This document shows positions 5,803-11,410 of a stretch of 12,170 bases of DNA, piece after piece. The stretch is from Savagea sp. (GTDB taxonomy: Bacteria; Bacillota; Bacilli; Bacillales_A; Planococcaceae). The translations under genes and the position numbers were made by a program. The stretch covers positions 1 to 12,170 of the forward strand of contig JASLHQ010000069.1 of the NCBI GenBank assembly GCA_030152265.1, written 5' to 3'. The notes beneath the pieces are model-generated. The model worked only from the letters and a program-made list of their open reading frames with translations, had not been told where the DNA came from and ran no database searches. How positions within the stretch are numbered: the stretch's first letter is position 1; each line of letters starts with the position of its first letter.

Positions 5803-6933
5803 ATGGCGAAAGAAACAGGAAAATTAGCAGTACAATTAATTGGAGCGGGTGTTTTAGGTTCCGCTTTTACATTGATTGGCGTCACGCAATTTGACCTATT
5901 AAATACAAATCATCCGGATGAACAAAATAAAGAAGTCGTCGATCAACAAGTGAAGCAGCAAAGTGAACAAGCGACACAAGTGAATCATGCGACGCAAAAC
6001 TTAAGTGACATTATCACAAAAGCGTCGCCGAGTGTTGTCGGTGTCGTCAATTACGGCCAACATCCTTTCCAACAACAAACAGTTGAACAAGGCGTCGGTT
6101 CAGGTGTCATTTATAAAATAGATGGTGACAAAACGTATATTGTGACGAACAACCACGTCATCGAACAAGCGATGAATATTGAAGTGTCTCTCCATGATGG
6201 TGAACGCGTCCCAGCGAAACTGATCGGAACGGACGTGTTGACGGATTTAGCCGTGCTCGAAATTGCTACGATTGACGGCATGGAACCTTTACCATTCGGC
6301 GAAACGACAAACCTTCAAATGGGGCAAGATGTCATCGCCATTGGAAACCCGCTCGGTTTAAATTTATCGAGTACTGTGACGAAAGGAATTATTAGTGGAC
6401 TGGACCGAACAGTTCCTGTCGAAACGTCACAAGGAAACTGGGAATTAAACGTTTTACAAACGGACGCTGCAATCAACCCCGGAAATAGTGGGGGCGCCTT
6501 ATTAAATTTACAAGGCGAAGTGATCGGCATTAACACGTTAAAAATCGCGAGTGAAAAAGTAGAAGGGCTCGGCTTTGCGATTCCGAGTGAAGAAGTGCAG
6601 ACGGTCGTCGATGAATTGTTAGAAAACGGTGAAATTAAGCGTCCGATGCTTGGCGTACGCGTCATTGATTTAAGTCAATATGCGAATCCTTATGCTGCTT
6701 TGCAAGGCCGTGAAGTCATTACCGGACTTAGCGTCGACTCAGTAGAACCGGGTTCTATCGCACAAAAAGCAGGAATGCAACGAGGCGACATCATTAAAAA
6801 ATTAAACGATGTCGAAATTGAATCGATGTACGATTTACGTAAGTTTTTATATCGAGATGTGAAAGAAGGAGATGTCGTGACAGCGACGGTGCTCCGCGAT
6901 GAAAAGCCGATTCAATTACAACTCCAATTTTAA
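5803..6933 (+). CDS. htrA: HtrA/DegP-like serine protease, membrane-anchored
   Basis: 376 aa, the normal length for Gram-positive HtrA. A single N-terminal hydrophobic helix (about 8-28) without a signal peptidase site anchors it, followed by a Q/N-rich linker (about 38-66) on the outer face. The trypsin-like domain has the full catalytic triad: H118 in VTNNHVI, D148 in LTDLAVLE and S229 in NPGNSGGAL. A single PDZ domain occupies about 282-376, with the GIAQKAG-type block SIAQKAGMQRGDIIKKLNDV. It degrades or refolds misfolded exported proteins. GGAGGAG precedes the ATG at 5803. It lies 73 nt after the sensor kinase gene with no terminator between, so it may be read both from the operon and from its own TATAAT promoter with a candidate regulator site. 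B. subtilis has several paralogs (HtrA, HtrB, HtrC); which one this is cannot be decided here. Confidence 0.94.
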   Translation: MAKETGKLAVQLIGAGVLGSAFTLIGVTQFDLLNTNHPDEQNKEVVDQQVKQQSEQATQVNHATQNLSDIITKASPSVVGVVNYGQHPFQQQTVEQGVGSGVIYKIDGDKTYIVTNNHVIEQAMNIEVSLHDGERVPAKLIGTDVLTDLAVLEIATIDGMEPLPFGETTNLQMGQDVIAIGNPLGLNLSSTVTKGIISGLDRTVPVETSQGNWELNVLQTDAAINPGNSGGALLNLQGEVIGINTLKIASEKVEGLGFAIPSEEVQTVVDELLENGEIKRPMLGVRVIDLSQYANPYAALQGREVITGLSVDSVEPGSIAQKAGMQRGDIIKKLNDVEIESMYDLRKFLYRDVKEGDVVTATVLRDEKPIQLQLQF

Positions 6934-6948
6934 AAGATGACACATATA

Positions 6949-6989
6949 AAAACGAGAGTACAGGTGTTCATGCCATGTACTCTCGTTTT
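6949..6989. terminator. Bidirectional terminator between htrA and the methyltransferase gene
   Basis: AAAACGAGAGTACA (6949-6962) pairs perfectly with TGTACTCTCGTTTT (6976-6989), a 14-bp stem with a 13-nt loop. T-runs on both strands let it serve both convergent genes. Confidence 0.88.
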
Positions 6990-6997
6990 GCATTTCT

Positions 6998-7618
6998 TTA
7001 CGTCGTTTGTCGTTTTTTCATCCGATAAATTAAAAATCGCGCGTGATCGTCTTTTTCGTAAAGACCGGGCACAACGACTTCTTGCGTTACGCGAAACGGG
7101 GTGCTTCGTTCTAAAAATCGAATGTATGATTCGGTAGGGTAATATAAAATAATGTCGATTTCGCGCGGATGTTCTTTCGCAGAAGCGATAATTCGTTGTA
7201 CGACTTGTTGGAATAACTCGACAGTGAACGGGTTGAAAAAGTAAAAGTGAGTATCTTCTTTTTTGACCGTATAACGTTCTGCGAATTTTTGTTTAAAGCG
7301 AATTTTCCCTTTCCCACGACGGATGCGTGTGCGAAATGTTTCTTTATTAAGCAATGCTTTCGCATGCAATTCTTCACTCATTTCAATTCCTTTGACGAGG
7401 TTTTGAAAACGGCTATGGACGTAAAAAGGGACACGTCCTTTCCCACTACCGAAGTCGACGAGTACTGCATCTTCTTGCAGGTCGTATTCGTAAAACAATT
7501 CGTCTAACGCTTCATACGGCGTCGGTTCATATCGGTGATGATGTGTTGATTTTTTTAAGTCACTCCGCCATCCAGTCGTTTTAATTTTTAACTGTTTTTC
7601 ATAATGAGCAGCAACCAA
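6998..7618 (-). CDS. Class I SAM-dependent methyltransferase
   Basis: 206 aa. Motif I for S-adenosylmethionine binding is VDFGSGKGR (54-62); the acidic end of strand 2 is E79 in GIEMS; a motif IV-like FNPF is at 128-131, similar to the (N/D)PPY/NPF of methyltransferases acting on nitrogen or small molecules. A basic, H-rich N-terminal region (WRSDLKKSTHHHRYEPTPYEAL) precedes the fold. The substrate is not recognisable. I chose a TTG start at 7618 because GGAGTG (7630-7625) lies 8 nt upstream; the alternative GTG at 7627 would sit on top of that ribosome binding site and add three residues. It is monocistronic, converges with htrA and is divergent from the lipoprotein gene, with a strong sigma-A promoter at 7676-7649. 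Confidence 0.82.
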   Translation of the reverse strand: MVAAHYEKQLKIKTTGWRSDLKKSTHHHRYEPTPYEALDELFYEYDLQEDAVLVDFGSGKGRVPFYVHSRFQNLVKGIEMSEELHAKALLNKETFRTRIRRGKGKIRFKQKFAERYTVKKEDTHFYFFNPFTVELFQQVVQRIIASAKEHPREIDIILYYPTESYIRFLERSTPFRVTQEVVVPGLYEKDDHARFLIYRMKKRQTT

Positions 7619-7648
7619 TGAATTCACTCCATTTCCATATTCATTAGC

Positions 7649-7676
7649 ATTATACTAAATAAAAGGAAGAAGTCAA
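7649..7676 (-). promoter_or_regulatory. Sigma-A promoter of the methyltransferase gene
   Basis: On the minus strand TTGACT (7676-7671), a 16-bp spacer, TATAAT (7654-7649). The start point would be near 7642, giving a leader of about 24 nt that contains the GGAGTG ribosome binding site. Confidence 0.72.
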
Positions 7677-7690
7677 AAATGCAATGAAAT

Positions 7691-7718
7691 TGTAACTTTT
7701 CTGCACTAGGATAGTCTA
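7691..7718 (+). promoter_or_regulatory. ECF-sigma-like promoter of the lipoprotein gene
   Basis: TGTAAC followed by a T-run (7691-7700), then after a 16-bp spacer AGTCTA (7713-7718). Extracytoplasmic-function sigma factors of Bacillales typically use an AAC-type -35 (TGAAAC/TGTAAC) and a CGTC/CGTA -10, so this matches except for the first base of the -10. A sigma-A reading is weaker: TACAAT at 7720-7725 has no good -35. Confidence 0.38.
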
Positions 7719-7750
7719 TTACAATAGAAAAGGAGAAAGGAAGAGTAGTT

Positions 7751-8230
7751 ATGAAAAGATTTCTATTGTTTAGCCTCTTATTCGTATTGACGGCTTGTCA
7801 ATCAGGGGCGTATGAAGAAGTGGACTTGTTAGATTTTGAAGTCATTGTAGCGGGGGATGTCGTTCCGCAACAAGTAGAGCAGATGCAGCTCTATGCGTTA
7901 GGGAGTCAATGTGTCAGTTTAGAAAAAGCAGCGACATGTACCGATGTCGGTTGGGAACCTGAAGCGTTAAATGTCATCGATGTCCCTCAAGGCGAAACGA
8001 TTGAAATTCGCGAATTGACGTACGGTGAACACGCAAAAAGAATAACGGTCGATCGCGTCATTGATGTCGAATCGTTAAAGACGGAGCGCGTTTTAGAAGA
8101 TGGGGGAGAAGCATTTCAAGTGCCTGAACAGTCCGGACATTATATGTACATCGTCACTTTACATTATGCGGACGGCAAGCATTTCAAAGAAGCGGATGGC
8201 TCGATTTTACTCAATTTACGCGTGAAATAA
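7751..8230 (+). CDS. Small secreted lipoprotein of unknown function
   Basis: 159 aa. The N-terminus is a lipoprotein signal: MKRF, a hydrophobic core LLFSLLFVL, then the lipobox LTAC with C16 as the lipidated cysteine. The mature part (about 143 residues) is acidic and beta-rich in appearance, with two cysteines (C54 and C63) close enough to form a disulfide, and a C-terminal GHYMYIVTLHYADGK segment of the kind seen in immunoglobulin-like or FixH-like domains. I do not recognise a named family. It would be tethered to the outer face of the membrane. AGGAAG (7738-7743) precedes the ATG. It stands alone, with a terminator directly after the stop codon and a possible ECF-sigma promoter upstream. 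Confidence 0.8.
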   Translation: MKRFLLFSLLFVLTACQSGAYEEVDLLDFEVIVAGDVVPQQVEQMQLYALGSQCVSLEKAATCTDVGWEPEALNVIDVPQGETIEIRELTYGEHAKRITVDRVIDVESLKTERVLEDGGEAFQVPEQSGHYMYIVTLHYADGKHFKEADGSILLNLRVK

Positions 8231-8233
8231 AAA

Positions 8234-8263
8234 AGACAAAGTCGGTTTATTTCGACTCTGTCT
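8234..8263. terminator. Shared terminator of lipoprotein and DUF2651-like genes
   Basis: AGACAAAGTCG (8234-8244) pairs with CGACTCTGTCT (8253-8263), 11 positions with one A-C mismatch and an 8-nt loop. On the minus strand it is followed by six T (8234-8229). On the plus strand the tail is CTTTT. The stop codon of the minus-strand gene (8249-8247) lies inside the loop. Confidence 0.8.
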
Positions 8264-8561
8264 CTTTTCGTTTCACTGCATCGAGCGCGGCTCTTCGGCG
8301 TGCTAAAATCGTCATCGATAAAAATAAATAAAGGGCGAAAATCGTCGCGATCAATGCCGTGACGAATGACCATTCAAACAACTGCTCGCGCGAAATTTGT
8401 CCTGTCGCGTCACTTTGTTGAAACTTCACATAGTTGATGACCGTATTTATAAGAAAGGCGAGGATGGGGGCTACCCAAACACGCTTTAAAAGGAGCGTCA
8501 CACCAACGCTGATTGAAACGATGACGAACGGGATGATGACGAACTGTACAAATGGATCCAT
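8247..8561 (-). CDS. Small three-helix membrane protein, DUF2651 (YbeF)-like
   Basis: 104 aa. Three hydrophobic segments: about 5-24, about 27-45 (VWVAPILAFLINTVINYV) and about 75-97 (WSFVTALIATIFALYLFLSM), with a polar stretch of about 25 residues between the second and third and a short basic tail (RRRAALDAVKRKETESK). The opening MDPF followed by an IIPFVIV helix reminds me of the DUF2651/YbeF family of Bacillus; this is recognition by pattern, not a search result. No function is known. The ATG at 8561 is preceded by GAGGTG (8574-8569); the frame is open further upstream but crosses the promoter. It is divergent from the NUDIX gene with an overlapping promoter and converges on the lipoprotein gene. 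Confidence 0.72.
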   Translation of the reverse strand: MDPFVQFVIIPFVIVSISVGVTLLLKRVWVAPILAFLINTVINYVKFQQSDATGQISREQLFEWSFVTALIATIFALYLFLSMTILARRRAALDAVKRKETESK

Positions 8562-8578
8562 TGTTGAACACCTCACTT

Positions 8579-8607
8579 CTGACAATATAACGAAAAGAGC
8601 GTACAAT
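8579..8607 (+). promoter_or_regulatory. Sigma-A promoter of the NUDIX-alkyltransferase operon
   Basis: CTGACA (8579-8584), exact 17-bp spacer, TACAAT (8602-8607): 5 of 6 matches in each box. It overlaps the opposing promoter almost completely. Confidence 0.68.
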
Positions 8608-8612
8608 GTAAA
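8584..8612 (-). promoter_or_regulatory. Sigma-A promoter of the DUF2651-like gene
   Basis: On the minus strand TTTACA (8612-8607), exact 17-bp spacer, TATATT (8589-8584): 5 of 6 matches in each box. Its -10 abuts the -35 of the plus-strand promoter and its -35 abuts the plus-strand -10. Confidence 0.68.
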
Positions 8613-8639
8613 TGAATTTCAAAGAAAGGCGTGACCGAA

Positions 8640-9047
8640 ATGAACAACCCACGTGTCGGTGTAGGAGCCGTCATTTTAAATGAAGCGAGTGAGATTTTAT
8701 TATTAAAACGATTAAAATCCCCAGAAATGTATGCTTGGAGTATACCAGGAGGGAAAGTCGATTGGATGGAAACGATTGAAGAAGCGATCGTTCGTGAAAT
8801 CGAGGAAGAATTAGGGGTATCCATTGAGCTCATTCGTCTCGTCGGCGTTACGAATCACATTTTACCTGACGAACAAGCACACTGGGTAGCGCCTACGTAT
8901 TTGGCGAAAATCGCGAAAGGAGAACCGCGCAATATGGAGCCGAACAAACATGAAGCGATCGGTTGGTTCGCCTTGGACGATTTGCCTGAGCCTCTTACAC
9001 TCACAACAACTTCCGCATTACGAGATTTACAACAAATGATTTATTAA
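8640..9047 (+). CDS. NUDIX hydrolase
   Basis: 135 aa single-domain NUDIX protein. The NUDIX box is complete: G38, E44 and REIEEELGV (52-60) satisfy GX5EX7REUXEEXGU, so the metal-binding glutamates are present and it should be active. It cleaves a nucleoside diphosphate linked to another group; the family includes 8-oxo-dGTP, ADP-ribose and dihydroneopterin triphosphate hydrolases, and substrate cannot be read from this. The ATG at 8640 is used because AAAGG (8625-8629) is 10 nt upstream; the GTG at 8631 would sit 1 nt from it. Only 14 nt separate it from the alkyltransferase gene, so they form an operon. A nucleotide-pool-cleaning role alongside DNA alkylation repair would make sense but is inference. 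Confidence 0.92.
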   Translation: MNNPRVGVGAVILNEASEILLLKRLKSPEMYAWSIPGGKVDWMETIEEAIVREIEEELGVSIELIRLVGVTNHILPDEQAHWVAPTYLAKIAKGEPRNMEPNKHEAIGWFALDDLPEPLTLTTTSALRDLQQMIY

Positions 9048-9061
9048 AGAAGGTGAACAGT

Positions 9062-9514
9062 TTGCGGTGGGTAGAACAATTGACAATCGGTCGAATTGCG
9101 ATTGAAGCGACAGAAGTAGGCATTCAAAAAGTAGAATTTACAGAAGAAGCTGTAGGTGGCGAACGCAATCATTGGACGAACGAATGTCTAGCATGGCTCG
9201 CGCAATATTTTGAAGGAGACACTACGCCGTGCGACGTACCGCTCGTTGCGACAGGAACTGAGTTTCAACAGACGGTATGGCAGGCGTTGCGAACGATTCC
9301 GTACGGAGAGACGCGCACGTACGAAGAGATTGCGATTCAAATCGGCAAGCCGAACGCATATCGAGCAGTTGGTAACGCGAACAATAAAAATCCTTGGATG
9401 ATTCTCACCCCGTGTCATCGCGTCATCGGAAAAAGCGGTAAACTCGTTGGATACCGTGGAGGATTATCGTTTAAAGAACAACTGTTAGCATATGAAGAAC
9501 GACATTCACATTGA
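9062..9514 (+). CDS. ogt: Methylated-DNA--[protein]-cysteine S-methyltransferase
   Basis: 150 aa. It repairs O6-alkylguanine (and O4-alkylthymine) in DNA by moving the alkyl group to its own cysteine in a single-use reaction. The active site is TPCHRVIG, with C118 as acceptor; the recognition helix and arginine finger are in RAVGNANNKNP (101-111), and the winged-helix DNA-binding motif is EFQQTVWQALRTIPYGETRTY (68-88). The short N-terminal domain is of the Ogt type, with no Ada-type regulatory domain. The start is placed at TTG 9062, with AAGAAGG (9047-9053) 8 nt upstream; the GTG at 9053 overlaps that ribosome binding site. It is second in the operon with the NUDIX gene. The last codons and the stop form part of the terminator hairpin. 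Confidence 0.93.
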   Translation: MRWVEQLTIGRIAIEATEVGIQKVEFTEEAVGGERNHWTNECLAWLAQYFEGDTTPCDVPLVATGTEFQQTVWQALRTIPYGETRTYEEIAIQIGKPNAYRAVGNANNKNPWMILTPCHRVIGKSGKLVGYRGGLSFKEQLLAYEERHSH

Positions 9515-9526
9515 ATGTCGTTTTTT
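9498..9526 (+). terminator. Terminator overlapping the end of the alkyltransferase gene
   Basis: AACGACATTCA (9498-9508) pairs perfectly with TGAATGTCGTT (9512-9522) around a 3-nt loop, followed by six T (9521-9526). The stop codon TGA (9512-9514) opens the right arm of the stem. Confidence 0.9.
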
Positions 9527-9539
9527 AATACGTTATAAT
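9511..9539 (+). promoter_or_regulatory. Sigma-A promoter of the metallo-hydrolase gene
   Basis: TTGAAT (9511-9516), exact 17-bp spacer, TATAAT (9534-9539). The -35 lies inside the upstream gene's stop codon and terminator stem; the last T of the -10 is the first base of the FadR-like palindrome. Confidence 0.68.
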
Positions 9540-9556
9540 GAATGAATAATCATTCA
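9539..9556. promoter_or_regulatory. FadR-type operator (TetR-family palindrome)
   Basis: TGAATGA-ATAA-TCATTCA: perfect 7-bp arms around a 4-bp centre. It fits the B. subtilis FadR (YsiA) consensus as I remember it, WTGAATGAMTANTCATTCAW, in all 18 core positions and in the 5' W (A at 9538); the 3' flanking base is G. FadR represses fatty acid beta-oxidation genes and is released by long-chain acyl-CoA. The site covers the -10 end and the transcription start, an ideal repressor position. No fadR gene is in the window. Confidence 0.72.
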
Positions 9557-9571
9557 GAAAGGAGAAAGTGT

Positions 9572-10378
9572 ATGAACGTTGAAATGATTCAAGGGGTGAC
9601 GTCCGTTTGTCAAACTGTCAAAACGATTGGCAATATGCAAATGGACGTTTATTTTTATATGATTGACAATACATTGATCGACAGCGGTCCGTATCGTTTA
9701 GAGAAGCCATCGCTCGAAATTATTACAAATTCAGCAGTGGACCGTGTCTTATATACGCATCATCATGAAGACCATACAGGAAATGGAGCGGCTCTTGAGA
9801 AGCTAGGATACGAACAGTGGATTCATCCACTCGGTCAAAACATTTGTGCCAATGAAGCTGACATTCCGTGGTATCGCGAACAATTTTGGGGAAAGCGACC
9901 ACCGTTTCAAACGAAACCGCTCAAAGAAACATTCGATACGGGGAAACGAACGTTACAAGTGATGTATACACCTGGACATTCCTTCGATCATGTAGCGTTA
10001 TATGACGCATCGGAAGGAATTTTGTTCACAGGAGACTTGTTCGTTCAACCACGTCCGAAAAGTTTATTTGAATTTGAAATTGTCCCCGAACATATTCAAT
10101 CTTTACAATACTTATTAGAACAAGATTTCGAGACGACATTTTGTCATCATCAAGGGTATTTAAAAGATGGGCGACAAGCACTTGAAAAGAAACTTAATTA
10201 TTGGCTAGAGTTGACGGAACGTGTACAAGAGGAAGCGAATCGTGGATATACAATCGATGAAATTACGAAAAAACTGTTTCCGAAACAACACCCGATGAAT
10301 ATCGTGTCGGAAGGCCAAAACTCCCCGAAACATATCGTGCGAAGTATTTTGACAGGGAAAGGTGTGACTTTATATTAA
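9572..10378 (+). CDS. Metallo-beta-lactamase-fold hydrolase, probably FadR-regulated
   Basis: 268 aa. The metal-binding set is complete: HHHEDH (63-68, i.e. HxHxDH), H136 in TPGHSFDH, D155 in FTGDLF and H192/H193 in CHHQG. This is the glyoxalase II-like dinuclear zinc hydrolase fold. A helical C-terminal tail (about 200-268, with YTIDEITKKLFPKQHP) resembles the extension in LACTB2-like/MBL hydrolases. The natural substrate is not visible. The ATG at 9572 follows AGAAAGGAG (9556-9564) at 7 nt; the longer open frame from 9542 would begin inside the operator. The FadR-type palindrome at the transcription start suggests it is induced when fatty acids are degraded, so a thioester or an acyl-CoA-derived compound is a reasonable but unproven substrate. 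It is monocistronic, followed by a hairpin. Confidence 0.9.
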   Translation: MNVEMIQGVTSVCQTVKTIGNMQMDVYFYMIDNTLIDSGPYRLEKPSLEIITNSAVDRVLYTHHHEDHTGNGAALEKLGYEQWIHPLGQNICANEADIPWYREQFWGKRPPFQTKPLKETFDTGKRTLQVMYTPGHSFDHVALYDASEGILFTGDLFVQPRPKSLFEFEIVPEHIQSLQYLLEQDFETTFCHHQGYLKDGRQALEKKLNYWLELTERVQEEANRGYTIDEITKKLFPKQHPMNIVSEGQNSPKHIVRSILTGKGVTLY

Positions 10379-10384
10379 AGTTCG

Positions 10385-10420
10385 TCAATGCATATTGTTT
10401 TTAATTGTTGCATTGATTTT
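10385..10420 (+). terminator. Weak hairpin terminator after the metallo-hydrolase gene
   Basis: TCAATGCA (10385-10392) pairs perfectly with TGCATTGA (10409-10416) around a 16-nt A/T-rich loop, followed by only four T (10417-10420). The stem is AT-rich, so termination is likely partial. Confidence 0.5.
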
Positions 10421-10440
10421 CATTATTTAGGGTATATAAA
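10413..10440 (+). promoter_or_regulatory. Candidate promoter of the DUF697 gene
   Basis: TTGATT (10413-10418), 16-bp spacer, TATAAA (10435-10440) would be a sigma-A promoter. A perfect sigma-B -10, GGGTAT, also occurs at 10430-10435, but no GTTTAA-like box lies at the 12-15 bp distance required, so sigma-B control is doubtful. Confidence 0.4.
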
Positions 10441-10458
10441 ACAAGAGGGGGAATGAAT

Positions 10459-11355
10459 ATGCAACAGTTAAAGATTTTGGTCGTCGGGCAACAAGTGGAA
10501 GCGATTTATGAGCGATTAGCCGCATTAGATGGTGAACGTTTTGCACTAACGATCGTTCAAGGATATACAGATGAATCGACATACGAAAATTTCTCGAAGC
10601 GTGTTCAGCAGTACAGTGAAGCGGGCGAAGATATTCTCATCTATACGATTCAATCGAATGAACAATGGAAAGAGATCGATGCTCAAACTTTAGCTTTTTT
10701 GAAATCTCTTCATAAACAAATAATCGTTTTGCAAGTAGGCCAGGTAAGTATTTCTGAAAAAAGACAAAAGCAGTGGGAGAAGGAACAAATTGAATACGCT
10801 CATATTTCCACAATTGATGAATTGAATGTTTTTGTTCATCAATTAGGTGAGCGTCAAGTGCAATTTGTTGAGTTGGAAAAAGTGAAAGAAGAAGTGGAAA
10901 AGTCAATTCGTCGTCACGTCGGCATTGCTTTCGCAGTCGGCTTTACACCGATTCCTTTCGCGGACGGGCCGATATTGTTAGCGAATCAAGCGAAAATGTT
11001 ATCGAAAGCGATGCAGCGATACGACCTTGGCAGTTTAACGCGCCAAATACAAACGATTGTCGGGGCACTTGGACTCGGACAAGTCGTATCGCAATTCGGT
11101 CGTTACGCTGTATCCCAAGTGGCCAAATTAATTCCAGGTGTCGGAACTGTCGCAGGTGGTGTCATTAACGGAGCGGTCGCTAGTGCTATTACGACAGCGC
11201 TCGGTTTGACGGTTTCGGAACTAAGTTATCGTGTGAAACGAGAAATGATTCTCGACCCGAACGTTTCAAAAAAAGAATTGATTGACCGTATTTTTACAAA
11301 AGAAGAAGCAAAACAATTATTTGACCAATTTTTGAAAAAAGAACAGCAATCTTAA
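10459..11355 (+). CDS. DUF697-type protein with a degenerate GTPase-like N-terminal domain
   Basis: 298 aa. The C-terminal half (about 148-260) has the hydrophobic glycine-rich DUF697/YcjF-type domain: VGIAFAVGFTPIPFADGPIL, then LIPGVGTVAGGVINGAVASA (224-243), probably membrane-associating helices. In known proteins this domain usually follows an HSR1/Era-like GTPase. Here residues 1-130 keep the layout of such a GTPase (strand KILVVG at 5-10, DILIYTI at 58-64, QIIVLQV at 87-93, then a TIDEL helix), but the P-loop GxxxxGKS is replaced by GQQVEAIY, and the NKxD base-recognition motif is replaced by QVGQ, so it should not bind GTP. ATG 10459 was chosen over 10453 because GAGGGGG (10445-10451) is 7 nt upstream. 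The function is unknown; a scaffold or stress role at the membrane is a guess. Terminator downstream. Confidence 0.82.
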   Translation: MQQLKILVVGQQVEAIYERLAALDGERFALTIVQGYTDESTYENFSKRVQQYSEAGEDILIYTIQSNEQWKEIDAQTLAFLKSLHKQIIVLQVGQVSISEKRQKQWEKEQIEYAHISTIDELNVFVHQLGERQVQFVELEKVKEEVEKSIRRHVGIAFAVGFTPIPFADGPILLANQAKMLSKAMQRYDLGSLTRQIQTIVGALGLGQVVSQFGRYAVSQVAKLIPGVGTVAGGVINGAVASAITTALGLTVSELSYRVKREMILDPNVSKKELIDRIFTKEEAKQLFDQFLKKEQQS

Positions 11356-11384
11356 AAACGAGGGCATTGATGCTCTCGTTTTTT
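11354..11384 (+). terminator. Terminator after the DUF697 gene
   Basis: AAAAACGAGGGCAT (11354-11367) pairs with ATGCTCTCGTTTTT (11370-11383) with one wobble, followed by T through 11384. The arms (ACGAG...CTCGT) resemble those of the htrA terminator at 6949-6989. It overlaps the stop codon of the upstream gene. Confidence 0.88.
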
Positions 11385-11410
11385 GTTATACTGATGAGGA
11401 GGTGAAAGAG

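Noticed and set aside
7247..7507. Plus-strand open frame opposite the methyltransferase gene.
   Set aside because: Antisense to a gene with clear SAM-binding motifs; no ribosome binding site or recognisable domain.
10430..10435. Perfect sigma-B -10 box GGGTAT before the DUF697 gene.
   Set aside because: No GTTTAA-like -35 at the needed 12-15 bp; probably chance, although sigma-B control is not excluded.
11384..11392. Extended -10 promoter TGTTATACT for the WYL regulator.
   Set aside because: The predicted start would fall in or after the ribosome binding site at 11397-11402, and there is no -35; kept only as a remark.
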